DNA of 64,000 nt from Micromonospora antibiotica (GTDB lineage: Bacteria > Actinomycetota > Actinomycetes > Mycobacteriales > Micromonosporaceae): positions 124,001 to 188,000 of the forward strand of contig NZ_JAGFWR010000007.1 of assembly GCF_017599305.1 (NCBI RefSeq), read 5' to 3'. Position numbers and translations under genes: made by a program. The first letter of the stretch is position 1, and every line of letters begins with the position of its first letter. Under the pieces are notes generated by a model that saw nothing but the letters and a program-made list of their open reading frames with translations, did not search any database and had not been told where the DNA came from. Below are positions 25,297 to 36,887 of this stretch, in pieces.

Positions 25297-25779
25297 ATGT
25301 CGACGGTTGCGGTCACCGATTTCATCGAGGCGCCGGTCGTCGACGTGTGGGCGCTCCTGACCGACCTGCCGGTCCGCGTCGACTGGCTCTGCACGGTCAG
25401 CGCCGTCGAGCCGCTCACCCCCGGCCCGTTCGGCCCGGGGACCGCGTGGCGGGAGACCCGCACCCGGCCGGACGGCGGCGACCAGGCGGAGGAGTTCCTC
25501 GTGCTGGCCGCCGAGCCACCGCACCGGCTGGTGCTCAGCTCCCCCGGCATCGGGGTGGACTACCGGATTACCTGGACCCTGCGCGCCGTCCAGCGCCGTC
25601 GCCGCGCATGCACCGCCGTCACCGTCGAGCACCGGGCGGTGCCGACCGCCCCGTACGGTCGGATGATGGCGCTGCTCTTCGGCGGTCTGGCGGCCCGCAC
25701 CGTGGAGGGCGCGATCCGACGTGACCTGACCGCACTGGCCGCCACCGTGCACAGCACCGGCCGGGCCACCGCCGCCTGA
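25297..25779 (+). CDS. SRPBCC (START-like) family protein
   Basis: The 160-residue protein has the helix-grip fold pattern: it begins VAVTDFIEAPVVDVWALLTD (residues 4-23), has a central beta-sheet with GPGTAWRETR, and ends with a long helix RTVEGAIRRDLTALAATVHS. Such proteins bind hydrophobic ligands or act as cyclases or stress proteins; the ligand is unknown. ATG at 25297 is chosen for its GGGAGG site, rather than the in-frame GTG at 25276. Confidence 0.75.
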   Translation: MSTVAVTDFIEAPVVDVWALLTDLPVRVDWLCTVSAVEPLTPGPFGPGTAWRETRTRPDGGDQAEEFLVLAAEPPHRLVLSSPGIGVDYRITWTLRAVQRRRRACTAVTVEHRAVPTAPYGRMMALLFGGLAARTVEGAIRRDLTALAATVHSTGRATAA

Positions 25780-25941
25780 CCCCGCTCCGGCCCGCCCCGC
25801 GTGGCGCGTCCCGCGCCGTCCGCAGGCCGGGGGCGGGTGGTGCCGCACCGGAGCCGGTCGGCGGAATCCTTCGCGCGACGCGACGCGACCTGACCGGTCC
25901 CGAGGGGGGACGCCTGGGTAGGGTGCCGGGCGGAGGTGGGC

Positions 25942-27189
25942 ATGGGATTCCCGAAGGGACGGCGGCGACTCGTGGTCGCGGCCACCACGCTGCTCACCCT
26001 CGCGGCGGTCGCCGGCATCGGCTACCGGGTGCTCGCCCCCGCCGAGGTCGTCACGCCCGCCCGGGGCGCACCGCCGCCCGCCGGCACCCCCGCGATCGGG
26101 GTGGTGGGTCGGCTGCCGGCCGCGCCGCTGGTGGTGGCGGGACGGCTGCGGGTCTACGCCGCCGAGCGTCAGCTCTACGCCGACCAGCCGGCCGATGGCC
26201 GCAACCGGGTCACCCCGTTCTGGTCGTACCGCCGCTGGCCGGCCACCCTCGACGGGATGCTGGCGGCCGGCACGACGGTGCTCAGCCACTGGTCGGACGG
26301 GCAGCTGGTGGCCCTGGACGCGTTGACCGGCCGGGTCGCCTGGCGGGCCGACGGGCCGACGCCGGCCGACACCCCACCCGCCCGGCGCACCGGGGCGGCC
26401 ACCGTCTGGGACCCGCGCGGCATCTCCGTCGCCCCCGCCCCGGCCGGCCGGACGGTCCTGGTGGTCTCCGGGGTCGGCGGCCTGCGCGGCTACGACCTCG
26501 CCGACGGGCGCGTGCTCTGGCGGGTCGACGGCGACCGGGACTGCCGCACCGACCTGGGCACCACCGCCGCCGGGCAGGTCTTCTCCGTCGACTCCTGCAC
26601 CGGCCCGACGACGGTCGAGTTCCGGGACGTGTCCACCGGCACGGTCACCACCCGCTGGCGACCGCCGGACGCCCCCGACCGGTTCACCGTCACCCCGGTC
26701 GGCTGCCTCACCCCCCGGTCGCAGTGTCGGGCACTGCGCACCGACGGCGGCTCCGGCGGTCGGGGCTGGCAGGTCGGCCCGGGTGCGCCGATGGCCGCCC
26801 CCGCCCTGGACGCCGCGGGCACCACCCTGGTCGGTGAGCTGGCCGTCGGCGACGACGGCGGGGTGCTCAAGGGCTGGGAGGCGCGCAGCGGCAAGGGCCG
26901 CTGGCAGCGTGGTGACCTGGGCCCGGTGACCGTCCTCGCCACCGAGGCCGGTCGGCTCTACGTGCTGACCGAACGCCGGGAACTGGTCACCCTCGACCCG
27001 GTCACCGGCGCCCAGCGTTCCCGGTTCCCGATGACCCCCGGCCGGGACGGCATCGGCTGGAAACCCGGCCGGGCGTACGCGGCCGGCGGCTACGTCGCGG
27101 TGGAGCGGCTGCGGGAGCGCGCCGACCCGGACGACGACGACCAGGCGTACTTCCTGACGGCCGAGCCGGTGGTGCTCGCCGCGACCTGA
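25942..27189 (+). CDS. Membrane-anchored PQQ-like beta-propeller protein
   Basis: A 415-residue protein with one N-terminal hydrophobic helix (LVVAATTLLTLAAVAGIGYR, about 9-28) and a predicted outer propeller. Repeated blade phrases are LVALDALTGRVAWRADG, LRGYDLADGRVLWRVDG and LVTLDPVTGAQRSRFPM. Quinoprotein catalytic residues are not evident, so it is more likely a binding or scaffold protein. ATG at 25942 has a CGGAGG site. A similar gene starts at 32987. Convergent with the aminotransferase gene. Confidence 0.75.
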   Translation: MGFPKGRRRLVVAATTLLTLAAVAGIGYRVLAPAEVVTPARGAPPPAGTPAIGVVGRLPAAPLVVAGRLRVYAAERQLYADQPADGRNRVTPFWSYRRWPATLDGMLAAGTTVLSHWSDGQLVALDALTGRVAWRADGPTPADTPPARRTGAATVWDPRGISVAPAPAGRTVLVVSGVGGLRGYDLADGRVLWRVDGDRDCRTDLGTTAAGQVFSVDSCTGPTTVEFRDVSTGTVTTRWRPPDAPDRFTVTPVGCLTPRSQCRALRTDGGSGGRGWQVGPGAPMAAPALDAAGTTLVGELAVGDDGGVLKGWEARSGKGRWQRGDLGPVTVLATEAGRLYVLTERRELVTLDPVTGAQRSRFPMTPGRDGIGWKPGRAYAAGGYVAVERLRERADPDDDDQAYFLTAEPVVLAAT

Positions 27190-27260
27190 CCCCGGCCCCG
27201 GCGGGCCCTGACCTGACTGCGGGGCCCGGCGGGACCGCCCCGCGCCGCGCCCCGGCGAAC

Positions 27261-28364
27261 TCAGGACAGGGCGGCCTCCGCGGCGGCCAGGAAGGCGTCG
27301 TTCTCGGCCGGGGTGCCGATGGTGACCCGCACCCCGTCCCCGGCGAACGGCCGGACGATCACGCCACGGGCCTCGCATGCCCGGCCGAACGCCACGGCCC
27401 GCTCGCCCAGCGGCAACCAGACGAAGTTGGCCTGGCTGGACGGCACGTCGGGGACGAACTTGCGCAGCGCCTCGGTGACCCGGTCCCGCTCGGTGACGAC
27501 CAGCGCGCAGCGTCGTTCGACCTCGTCGGCCTGGGCCAGCGCGGCCAGTGCGCCCGCCTGGGCGGCGGTGCTGGTGGAGAACGGGGTGACCACCTTGCGC
27601 ACGGCGGCGGCCACCTCGGGGGCGCCGACCAGCCACCCGATCCGCAGCCCGGCCAGCCCCCACGCCTTGGACAGGGTGCGCAGCACCACCACGTTGGGCC
27701 GGTCCAGGTAGGTGAGGCCGTCCGGCACCGCCGGGTCGGTGACGAACTCCCGGTACGCCTCGTCGATGACGACCAGCACGTCGTCGCCCACGGCGTCGAG
27801 GAACCGGTCCAGCTCCGGCTTGCGCACCGCCGTACCGGTGGGGTTGTTCGGGTTGCAGACCAGCACCATCCGGGTCCGGTCGGTCACCGCCGCGGCCATC
27901 GCCGCCAGGTCGTGCCCGTGGCCGGCGTCGTTGGGCACCCGCACGCTGCTCGCGCCGCTGGTCGCCGCGATGATCGGGTACGCCTCGAACGAGCGCCACG
28001 AGTAGAGCAGTTCGTCACCGGGCAGGCAGGTGGCCCGGACCAGGTGCTCGGCCAGCGCCACCGACCCGCAGCCGGTGGCGATCCGGTCCGGGTCCACGCC
28101 GTACCGCTCGGCGAGTGCGGTGCGTAGCGCCACCACGCCCATGTCCGGGTAGCGGTGCGAACCGGTGACCGCCTCGGTGACCGCCTCGACCACCCCGGGC
28201 AGCGGCCCGTACGGCACCTCGTTGCTGGCGAGTTTGATCGCCTCGGCCAGCCCCAGCTCGCGGGCCAGGTCGGCGGGGCTGCGCCCGGGGACGTAGGTCG
28301 GCAGGGCGTCCAGGTCGGCGCGGGTCAGCCGCAGCGGGGGCTGGTGACGTCCGGTGTCGGTCAT
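27261..28364 (-). CDS. PLP-dependent histidinol-phosphate/aromatic aminotransferase
   Basis: Fold-type I aminotransferase of 367 residues. The PLP lysine is in VVLRTLSKAWGLAGLRIGW, and the aspartate/tyrosine motif is VVIDEAYREF. NPNNPTG is present. It belongs to the HisC family, whose second copies in actinomycetes often act on phenylalanine or tyrosine. Its closeness to hppD and hmgA suggests it may start tyrosine catabolism by making 4-hydroxyphenylpyruvate, but a histidine role cannot be excluded. ATG at 28364 overlaps the upstream RDD gene stop by 4 nt (translational coupling). Confidence 0.85.
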   Translation of the reverse strand: MTDTGRHQPPLRLTRADLDALPTYVPGRSPADLARELGLAEAIKLASNEVPYGPLPGVVEAVTEAVTGSHRYPDMGVVALRTALAERYGVDPDRIATGCGSVALAEHLVRATCLPGDELLYSWRSFEAYPIIAATSGASSVRVPNDAGHGHDLAAMAAAVTDRTRMVLVCNPNNPTGTAVRKPELDRFLDAVGDDVLVVIDEAYREFVTDPAVPDGLTYLDRPNVVVLRTLSKAWGLAGLRIGWLVGAPEVAAAVRKVVTPFSTSTAAQAGALAALAQADEVERRCALVVTERDRVTEALRKFVPDVPSSQANFVWLPLGERAVAFGRACEARGVIVRPFAGDGVRVTIGTPAENDAFLAAAEAALS

Positions 28365-29410
28365 GGGGTGTCTCCCGGGGGCTCGGGGTCGGTGCGGTCG
28401 GTGGCGGTGTCGTCGGTGGGGGTGTCGGGGTGGTCGGCGCGCGGCACCTGCACCACGACGGTCTGGGCCCGCTTGTCGTGCAGCGCCTGACGCAGCGGGT
28501 GGTCGAACAACGCGGATACCGCGTCGACGAACTGGAGCAGCAGACCGAAGCCGCAGCAGAACCAGAGCAGGGTGGGCATGCCCATGGTGCTCCACCGCCG
28601 GGTGGCCCGACCGAAGCCGAGCGGCTGGTCGGCGTCGACCGGCACGGCCCGGATGCGCAGCAGCCGCTTGCCCAGGGTCTGCCCACCGGAGGCCATCGTC
28701 GGCACCTCGTAGGCGAACCAGAGCGCGGTCGCGATGACCAGGATGGCGATCTGGAGGCCGCCGGCCTGCTCACCGATGGCGGGCAGCCCGTCCCGGGAGG
28801 AGTCGCCGGCCATCGCCCGCCGGACCGCCTCCCGCAGGTAGGGCGCGGTCTCCTCGAAGTACCGCCAGACGAACCAGCCGTTGACCACCGCGTTGAGCCC
28901 GAAGACGACCCCGAAGTCGATCAGCCGGGCGAGCAGCCGGGCACCGTAGCCGGCCAGCGGCACACCGTGCGGGCGTGGCTCCGGCGGACGCCCCGGCCAG
29001 GTCGGGTACGGCCAGCCGGGCGGCGGCCCGCCGGGCTGCCCGGCCCCGTGACCCTCCGGCTGCCCGGCCCCGTGACTCCCCGGCTGCCCGGCCCACGGGT
29101 GTCCGGGCTGGCCCGCTCCCGGTTGCCCGGTCCAGGGCTGGCCGGCGGTGGGTTGCCCGGTCCAGGGCGGGCCGGGGGTGCCCGGTGGGGTGCCGGGAGC
29201 GGCCGGGGCCGACGGGTGCCGGCCGGCCGTCGGCGGGGCGGGGGAGGTCGGGGCGGGCGGCTCGGCGGCGGGCTCCGGCTCGGGCGGTGGCGGGCCGTCC
29301 GGCGGGGTGGCGTCGACCGGGATCGGGGCACCGATCCAGCCCTCACCGTCCCACCACCGTCGGGTGGTCGGCTCGGCCGGGTCGACGTACCACCCTGGCT
29401 GCACGCTCAC
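28361..29410 (-). CDS. DUF2510-RDD family membrane protein
   Basis: About 349 residues. The N-terminus is a DUF2510 motif (QPGWYVDPAEPTTRRWWDGE), followed by a Pro/Gly/Gln-rich linker (about 40-160, with repeated GQPG units) and a C-terminal RDD domain with four to five membrane helices (GYGARLLARLIDFGVVFGLN; GQTLGKRLLRIRAV). RDD proteins are poorly understood; some act in ion exchange. GTG at 29410 is chosen because DUF2510 starts there; an in-frame TTG at 29461 would add 17 residues. It is coupled to the aminotransferase downstream and follows a second RDD gene. Confidence 0.75.
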   Translation of the reverse strand: MSVQPGWYVDPAEPTTRRWWDGEGWIGAPIPVDATPPDGPPPPEPEPAAEPPAPTSPAPPTAGRHPSAPAAPGTPPGTPGPPWTGQPTAGQPWTGQPGAGQPGHPWAGQPGSHGAGQPEGHGAGQPGGPPPGWPYPTWPGRPPEPRPHGVPLAGYGARLLARLIDFGVVFGLNAVVNGWFVWRYFEETAPYLREAVRRAMAGDSSRDGLPAIGEQAGGLQIAILVIATALWFAYEVPTMASGGQTLGKRLLRIRAVPVDADQPLGFGRATRRWSTMGMPTLLWFCCGFGLLLQFVDAVSALFDHPLRQALHDKRAQTVVVQVPRADHPDTPTDDTATDRTDPEPPGDTP

Positions 29411-29450
29411 GGTTTCGCCCTGCGCTGTCCGGTACGGTCGCTCTGCTCGC

Positions 29451-30188
29451 TCACCCGGCAACCTTAACGACGATGGTGCCGGCGAACTTGTCGTGGAGGC
29501 ACTGCTGCCACGGCTTGTCCCAGAGCTGCCACAGCCCGTCGAGGTAGCTGAAGAAGGGAATGATCGCCCCGCCGATCTGGTAGGCGGCCCACCGCTTGGC
29601 CGCCGCCGTACGGGTCAGCGTGGCGACCGGGTCGAGCGGCACCACCTGGATCTTCATCACCCGCTTGCCGATGGTCTGCCCGGTCTTGAACATCATCTCG
29701 ACCTGGTAGACGTAGCTCATGGCGAACGCCACCACGAAGATCACGCCCTGCAACACCAGCATCGGAATCAGGAAGTTGGTGAACGGGTCGGAGGTGGGCG
29801 TGCCGTCTGCCGTGGTGGTCAGGTCGGGCAGGACCATCTGGAAGAAGACGATGAAGGCCGGCACGATGAAGACCATGCTGGCCGCCCCGAGCACCAGCCC
29901 GTCGATCAGCAGGGCGAGCAGCCGGTCACCGAAGCTGGCCAGCGGCAGCCCACGCGGCGACATCCCGGGGAAACCGGGCGGCGGCGTGCCGGGTGCCGGC
30001 GGCGGGTAACCGGGCAACCCGGCGTACGGGCCGGGCTGCGGATACCCGCCGGGGCGGGCGGCGTAGGGGCCGGGTTGCGGCGGCACGGCGTACCCCTGCG
30101 GGTGTGGGCCGGCGGGCGGGGCGAAGCCGCCGGCGGCGGGCCCAGGCCCACCGGCCGGCGGTGTCGGGTAGCTCGGAGGTTGCGTCAC
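29451..30188 (-). CDS. RDD family membrane protein
   Basis: The 245-residue protein has a Pro/Gly/Tyr-rich cytoplasmic N-terminus (1-80, repeated QPGPYA-like units) and an RDD domain (about 85-240) with helices LLALLIDGLVLGAASMVFIV and FLIPMLVLQGVIFVVAFAMS and the motif GQTIGKRVMKIQVVPLD. GTG at 30188 precedes TQPPSYPTPPAGG. It lies 11 nt after hppD and 40 nt before a second RDD gene, so hppD, both RDD genes and the aminotransferase probably form one operon. A role linked to tyrosine uptake or efflux is possible but unproven. Confidence 0.8.
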   Translation of the reverse strand: MTQPPSYPTPPAGGPGPAAGGFAPPAGPHPQGYAVPPQPGPYAARPGGYPQPGPYAGLPGYPPPAPGTPPPGFPGMSPRGLPLASFGDRLLALLIDGLVLGAASMVFIVPAFIVFFQMVLPDLTTTADGTPTSDPFTNFLIPMLVLQGVIFVVAFAMSYVYQVEMMFKTGQTIGKRVMKIQVVPLDPVATLTRTAAAKRWAAYQIGGAIIPFFSYLDGLWQLWDKPWQQCLHDKFAGTIVVKVAG

Positions 30189-30199
30189 GCGAGACAGTG

Positions 30200-31450
<1,251 letters not shown>

Positions 31451-31519
31451 TCAGCTCTTGCAGGCAGCATCGCGGTGGGCCCGTCTACTGGGCAACACTC
31501 ACGTTTTACCCTGGTCAGG

Positions 31520-31537
31520 TTGCGCAATCGGTAGGGT
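31520..31537 (+). promoter_or_regulatory. Lrp promoter with TTGCGCAA palindrome
   Basis: TAGGGT (31532-31537) sits 8 nt before the regulator ATG, a leaderless -10. The exact palindrome TTGCGCAA (31520-31527) lies just upstream of it. A regulator bound here would affect its own gene and probably the divergent hppD. Confidence 0.45.
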
Positions 31538-31545
31538 GTCCAGCC

Positions 31546-32034
31546 ATGAACGCTGGTCAGGGTGTACAGCTCGACGCGTTGGACGGCAGGCTGGTCCAGC
31601 TCCTCGCCGACGAGCCCCGGATCGGGGTGCTGGAGTGCTCCCGTCGGCTCGGGGTGGCCCGGGGCACCGTCCAGGCCCGGCTGGACAAGCTGGTCGACCG
31701 GGGGGTGATCGGCGGGTTCGGGCCGGAGATCCGCCCGGCGGCGATCGGCTTCGCGGTGACCAGCTTCGTCACGCTGGAGATCAGCCAGCGGCACGGCCAC
31801 GACACGGTCACCGCGCACCTGGCGGCGATCCCCGAGGTGCTGGAGGCGCACACCATCACCGGGGCGAGCGACCTGCTCTGCCGGATCGTGGCCCGCTCCA
31901 ACACCGACCTGCAACGGGTGATCGACCAGATCGTCTCGTCCGAGGCGATCCGCCGGGCCTCCACGATCATCGCGCTCGCCGAGCAGATCCCGTACCGCAC
32001 GCTGCCGTTGCTGCGTTCCGCCGCCGGCTCCTGA
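31546..32034 (+). CDS. Lrp/AsnC family transcription regulator
   Basis: A 162-residue protein. The N-terminal winged HTH runs LDALDGRLVQLLADEPRIGV to GVARGTVQARLDKLVDRGVI. The C-terminal RAM effector domain includes EAHTITGASDLLCRIVARS. Lrp proteins bind amino acids and act as dimers to octamers. Divergence from hppD makes tyrosine or phenylalanine the likely effector and the tyrosine catabolic genes the likely targets; this is inference. ATG at 31546 fits the leaderless -10. Confidence 0.88.
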   Translation: MNAGQGVQLDALDGRLVQLLADEPRIGVLECSRRLGVARGTVQARLDKLVDRGVIGGFGPEIRPAAIGFAVTSFVTLEISQRHGHDTVTAHLAAIPEVLEAHTITGASDLLCRIVARSNTDLQRVIDQIVSSEAIRRASTIIALAEQIPYRTLPLLRSAAGS

Positions 32035-32088
32035 CCAGCCGGCGGCGAGTCGTGCATCCGCACGGTGCCACCCGGGTATCGTTTCGGT

Positions 32089-32397
32089 ATGACCGGTCAG
32101 GTGAGGAAGCTGTCGATCTCCGTGCCGCCCGACGTCGCGGAACGCCTGGAGCAGGAACCCAACGCCTCGGCGTATGTCACGCAGGCGGTCCGGGACCGGA
32201 TGCGGTTGGACGCGTTGGCCGCCGAGTTGGCACACCAGGGCATCGAGGTCACCGAGCAGGGGGTGGCCGAGGCCCGCGCCCGGCGGGCTGCCGTCGACGC
32301 GGCCTGGCCGAGTGAGCGGCGACTGGCCGTCCGTGACCGGGTACGCCAACACCTGCTCGACGAGACGGCAGGCGGCAGCCGGCAGTCGGTCGCGTGA
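32089..32397 (+). CDS. Ribbon-helix-helix antitoxin-like protein
   Basis: The 102-residue protein starts MTGQVRKLSISVPPDVAERL, a CopG/RHH strand-helix DNA-binding domain, and ends with a charged helical tail that could wrap its toxin. TATCGT lies exactly 6 nt upstream of the ATG, so the mRNA is probably leaderless. The stop overlaps the start of the PIN-domain gene by 4 nt (GTGA), the usual coupling of antitoxin and toxin. Probably autoregulatory. Confidence 0.8.
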   Translation: MTGQVRKLSISVPPDVAERLEQEPNASAYVTQAVRDRMRLDALAAELAHQGIEVTEQGVAEARARRAAVDAAWPSERRLAVRDRVRQHLLDETAGGSRQSVA

Positions 32398-32792
32398 CCG
32401 GGGACGATGACCGGCCGGTACGACTCCTGCTCGACCGGTCGGCGCTGCTCGCCTACGTCGCCGGCTCGGTGCACGTCGCCGAGCCACTGCACGAGGTCAT
32501 CGAGGACCGCAACCGGTTCGGGGTCACCGCTGTCGTCGCTGCCGAAGCCCTGGCCGTCATCGACGACCCGAAGGACCGCGCCGCCCTGCACCGTCTCCTC
32601 GCCCTCGACGCCTGCGTCGTGCTGCCCACCGAGGGGAGTACCTGGCAGGAGCTGAGTTACTGGCGGGCGTACACCGGTCGGGCAGACCTCGCCAGCACGG
32701 TCATGGCGAGCTTCGCGTACGACGCCTCGATCCTCACCGGTGAAGACCGCTACGGCCACGACGAACTCCCCGTGATCTATCTGCCGGAGTGA
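32394..32792 (+). CDS. PIN-domain toxin-like ribonuclease (VapC-like)
   Basis: A 132-residue protein with a diverged PIN domain. Likely metal-binding acidic residues are Asp in RLLLDRSALLAYV, Glu in VVAAEALAVI, Asp in GRADLASTVMA and Asp in ILTGEDRYG. Such toxins cleave tRNA or rRNA when freed from the antitoxin. It is coupled to the RHH gene upstream. The four acidic positions suggest it is active. Confidence 0.78.
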   Translation: MTGDDDRPVRLLLDRSALLAYVAGSVHVAEPLHEVIEDRNRFGVTAVVAAEALAVIDDPKDRAALHRLLALDACVVLPTEGSTWQELSYWRAYTGRADLASTVMASFAYDASILTGEDRYGHDELPVIYLPE

Positions 32793-32986
32793 GCCGGTAG
32801 CCGCCTCCCCCGGGCGGAGCCGGCACGGCATCCTCCGGTGATCCGCCCGGCCCGGCCCGGCATCAGGGGTGTTTGTCGGGTTTGTTGCCACCGCGCCCGG
32901 GAGCACCCGGTGTGCCGGGGAGAAAGCGGGGCGACACTCCGGCGCGGGGGCTGGGCGGGGAGGTGAACGTCGCTACGGTGTGCGGT

Positions 32987-34429
32987 GTGAAGGGCCTTGG
33001 CGGGGTGCGGGGAGGGCTGCTGCTCGGGCTCGTCATCGTGATCGCGCTCGCCGTCACCGGAGTGTGGAACCCCTTCCCCGGGGTGTGGGACTGGGTCGAC
33101 CGCAGCGAGCCGATCTCCGAACCGGACGTGCTGTGGCAGCAGCGGGTCGGGGGCACCCCGAAGAGCATCACGATCGTCGGTGACACCGTCGTGGTCGAGC
33201 AACGTACCCGCACGGAGGTGCGCAGCCTCGCCACCGGCGCCCCGCTGTGGGAGCGCAAGGCGGACTGGTCGGCGGTGGCCGGCGGCGACCGCGACGCCGT
33301 CGTCGCCGTGGGCAAGCTCCTGGTCAAGGGGTACGAGCTGCTCGACCCCACCACCGGGGCGGTGCGTCGGCGTGACGGCGACGCGGTGGCCGTCTGGACG
33401 TACCGGAACATGCTGCTGGACGCCCGGTGCGTGGCCGCCACCGACTGCACGCTGAGCGCCTGGGACCCGCGCGGTAACAGCCCGCTGTGGACGGCCTTCC
33501 TGCCCGGGGTCAGCACCGGGCTCTTCGCCGACAACCCGGGCCTGCTCGGCACCCGGCGGTTCACCGCGCTGCGGATCGACGAGGGGGTGGCCGGGCCGGA
33601 GGCGGTGCCGCCGCTGCTCGGGTTCCCGGTGGACGGCCGGGTGCACGTGGTGGACACCGCCACCGGCCGGGTGGTGCAGAACGTCGAGCCGGGGCGCGAC
33701 GAGCGGTTGTCCGTCGTCGGCGGCCGGATGCTCAAGATCACCGCAGTGTCGGTCGACGGCAGCTGCCAGTACGCCGTCTCGGCCCGGGACCCGGCCACCG
33801 GGCAGGAGGTGTGGCGGCGCACCGGGCTCAACCTGCGCACCGCCGACAGCGCCGGGTGTGTGCAGCGGGAGGACCCGCAGGGGGCCCGCAACGTGCTGAT
33901 CGGGGTGGGCCCCGACGGGCGGGAGACGGTCCTCGACGGGTACGACGGCCGGGTGCTGCTGGTGAACGCCGAGGGGGAGAAGCTGCTCGCCGTCGACGAC
34001 CGGTACGCCCTGGTGCGCAGCGCCGACAAGGATTCGGTCATCGCCCGGGAGTTGGGCACCGGCAAGGCCCGCTGGACCCGGCCGGCCGGGGCGAAGGCGG
34101 GCGCGGCGCTCACCCCGTACGCGGCGGTGCTGACCGGGGACAAGCCGAGCCGGCTGGTCGCCGTGGACCCGCGTACCGGTAAGGAACTGGTGGTGTTGCG
34201 GACCAGCGCCAACGCGCTCGCGGTCGGCCGCAACGGCATGGTCGTCGGCGAGGGGCGGGAGATCGGGTACGTCCGGTTCGGCGCGGGTGCCGGTGCGCCG
34301 CCACCCGCCGCGCCACCGGCCGGGTCGGACGGTCAAGGCGGGCCCGGCCCGGGGCGTACCGGTGGCGCACCCGACGTCGAGGACAGTTGCGGACCGAAGC
34401 GGGAACTCTGCGCCAACGGCGACGGGTGA
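32987..34429 (+). CDS. Membrane-anchored PQQ-like beta-propeller protein
   Basis: A 480-residue protein: one membrane helix ([18 protein letters not shown], about 10-27), then an outer propeller with blades such as [33 protein letters not shown] and [18 protein letters not shown] Pro/Gly-rich stretch and a short tail with two cysteines end the protein ([16 protein letters not shown]). GTG at 32987 is favoured because TACGGT lies 7 nt upstream; longer frames exist. The domain plan matches the gene at 25942, suggesting paralogues. Function unknown. Confidence 0.75.
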   Translation: MKGLGGVRGGLLLGLVIVIALAVTGVWNPFPGVWDWVDRSEPISEPDVLWQQRVGGTPKSITIVGDTVVVEQRTRTEVRSLATGAPLWERKADWSAVAGGDRDAVVAVGKLLVKGYELLDPTTGAVRRRDGDAVAVWTYRNMLLDARCVAATDCTLSAWDPRGNSPLWTAFLPGVSTGLFADNPGLLGTRRFTALRIDEGVAGPEAVPPLLGFPVDGRVHVVDTATGRVVQNVEPGRDERLSVVGGRMLKITAVSVDGSCQYAVSARDPATGQEVWRRTGLNLRTADSAGCVQREDPQGARNVLIGVGPDGRETVLDGYDGRVLLVNAEGEKLLAVDDRYALVRSADKDSVIARELGTGKARWTRPAGAKAGAALTPYAAVLTGDKPSRLVAVDPRTGKELVVLRTSANALAVGRNGMVVGEGREIGYVRFGAGAGAPPPAAPPAGSDGQGGPGPGRTGGAPDVEDSCGPKRELCANGDG

Positions 34430-34496
34430 GAGCGGCGTCCCACGACCCACCCGGCGGGTGTCACCGATCGACCGGTCTGCCCTAGGCTTTTCCGAC

Positions 34497-36164
<1,668 letters not shown>

Positions 36165-36215
36165 GGGGCGGTCATTGCGGCTTCGCCTCGGCTGGTCGAG
36201 GCAAAGCAATGCCCC
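36165..36215 (+). terminator. Imperfect terminator hairpin after the class I fumarase gene
   Basis: Nested pairings GGGG/CCCC, CATTGC/GCAATG (36173-36178 and 36206-36211) and GCCTCG/CGAGGC (36185-36190 and 36197-36202) give one long interrupted stem. There is no T-run. The next 90 bases show nothing else. Confidence 0.5.
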
Positions 36216-36305
36216 GGGCCGTTTGCTGGCAGAGGCAGACACCGGGGCTTACGCCGTCCAGCGTATCCGGTGCGTCGTGCTGCTCGCGGCAAGCGGGTAT
36301 GCGAG

Positions 36306-36506
36306 TCAGCCCTGGTAGTAATGCGTCCGGAGTGCGTAGAGCGCGGTTGTGCCCTCCCCTCGGTCTTGCTCGGTGACTCGGAGATCCTTCACGGCGACCA
36401 CGATGTGCTGCCCGGTTGCGCCACTGCCGGCGTCTACCCAGACCTGCACGGTTCCGTGTTCGGGTAGCTCACGCGGTCCCACCGCTAGAAATTCGGATCT
36501 TGGCAC
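36306..36506 (-). CDS. Small hypothetical protein divergent from a HTH gene
   Basis: A 66-residue protein, MPRSEFLAVGPRELPEHGTV onwards, mostly beta-strand, without membrane or signal segments. GTG at 36506 is chosen because AGAGGAG lies 7 nt upstream; GTG at 36521 is also in frame. It shares an unusually AT-rich intergenic region with the small HTH gene. I do not recognise the family. Codon use is less GC-biased than that of the neighbours, which may point to acquisition from elsewhere. Confidence 0.5.
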   Translation of the reverse strand: MPRSEFLAVGPRELPEHGTVQVWVDAGSGATGQHIVVAVKDLRVTEQDRGEGTTALYALRTHYYQG

Positions 36507-36542
36507 GGAGGCTCCTCTCACAGCACGCGGCCCGATGCCAAG

Positions 36543-36587
36543 TAGTAAATACTAAATTTGGCCTAGCTTCAAGGTGATACATAGGCC
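36543..36587. promoter_or_regulatory. AT-rich divergent control region with two inverted repeats
   Basis: TAGTA-aa-TACTA (36543-36554) is an exact palindrome. GGCCTA (36560-36565) and TAGGCC (36582-36587) form a second repeat 16 nt apart. They lie between two small divergent genes in a conspicuously AT-rich patch of an otherwise very GC-rich window; a likely operator for the HTH protein. Confidence 0.5.
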
Positions 36588-36639
36588 TACTTGATGGATG
36601 CTTTGGTTGGCCTACTCTCCGGCCAGGGACGATGGCTAC

Positions 36640-36882
36640 GTGGCCAACCTGGACTCAGCGGTACGGAAGCTGCGCGCGGCGCAGGCCGGCGTGCCCCGTG
36701 CCGAGGAGCGGGCCGCCAAGCTCATCGCCGAAGCCCGCGCCCAGGTGAAGGCTGCTCGTGCCGAACTGGCCGAGGCGATCCGCGCCGCTGACCGGGACGG
36801 CGCACGTCAGGTCGACATCGTGGCGGCCACCGGCTACAGCCGGGAGCGGATCCGGCAGATCATCCGCAACGGAGAAGACTGA
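36640..36882 (+). CDS. Small HTH protein with an N-terminal coiled coil
   Basis: An 80-residue protein. Residues 1-55 are a charged Ala/Arg/Glu-rich helix (AERAAKLIAEARAQVKAARA) that may form a coiled coil. Residues 57-77 (RQVDIVAATGYSRERIRQII) are a helix-turn-helix like sigma region 4 or resolvase tails. It probably dimerises and binds the adjacent palindromes. GTG at 36640 has AGGGA about 10 nt upstream. A frame-broken gene follows after 5 nt. Confidence 0.65.
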   Translation: MANLDSAVRKLRAAQAGVPRAEERAAKLIAEARAQVKAARAELAEAIRAADRDGARQVDIVAATGYSRERIRQIIRNGED

Positions 36883-36887
36883 CTGGC

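Noticed and set aside
25936..25942. GTG at 25936 as start of the beta-propeller gene
   Set aside because: It would place the start inside the Shine-Dalgarno sequence; ATG at 25942 has the proper site just upstream.
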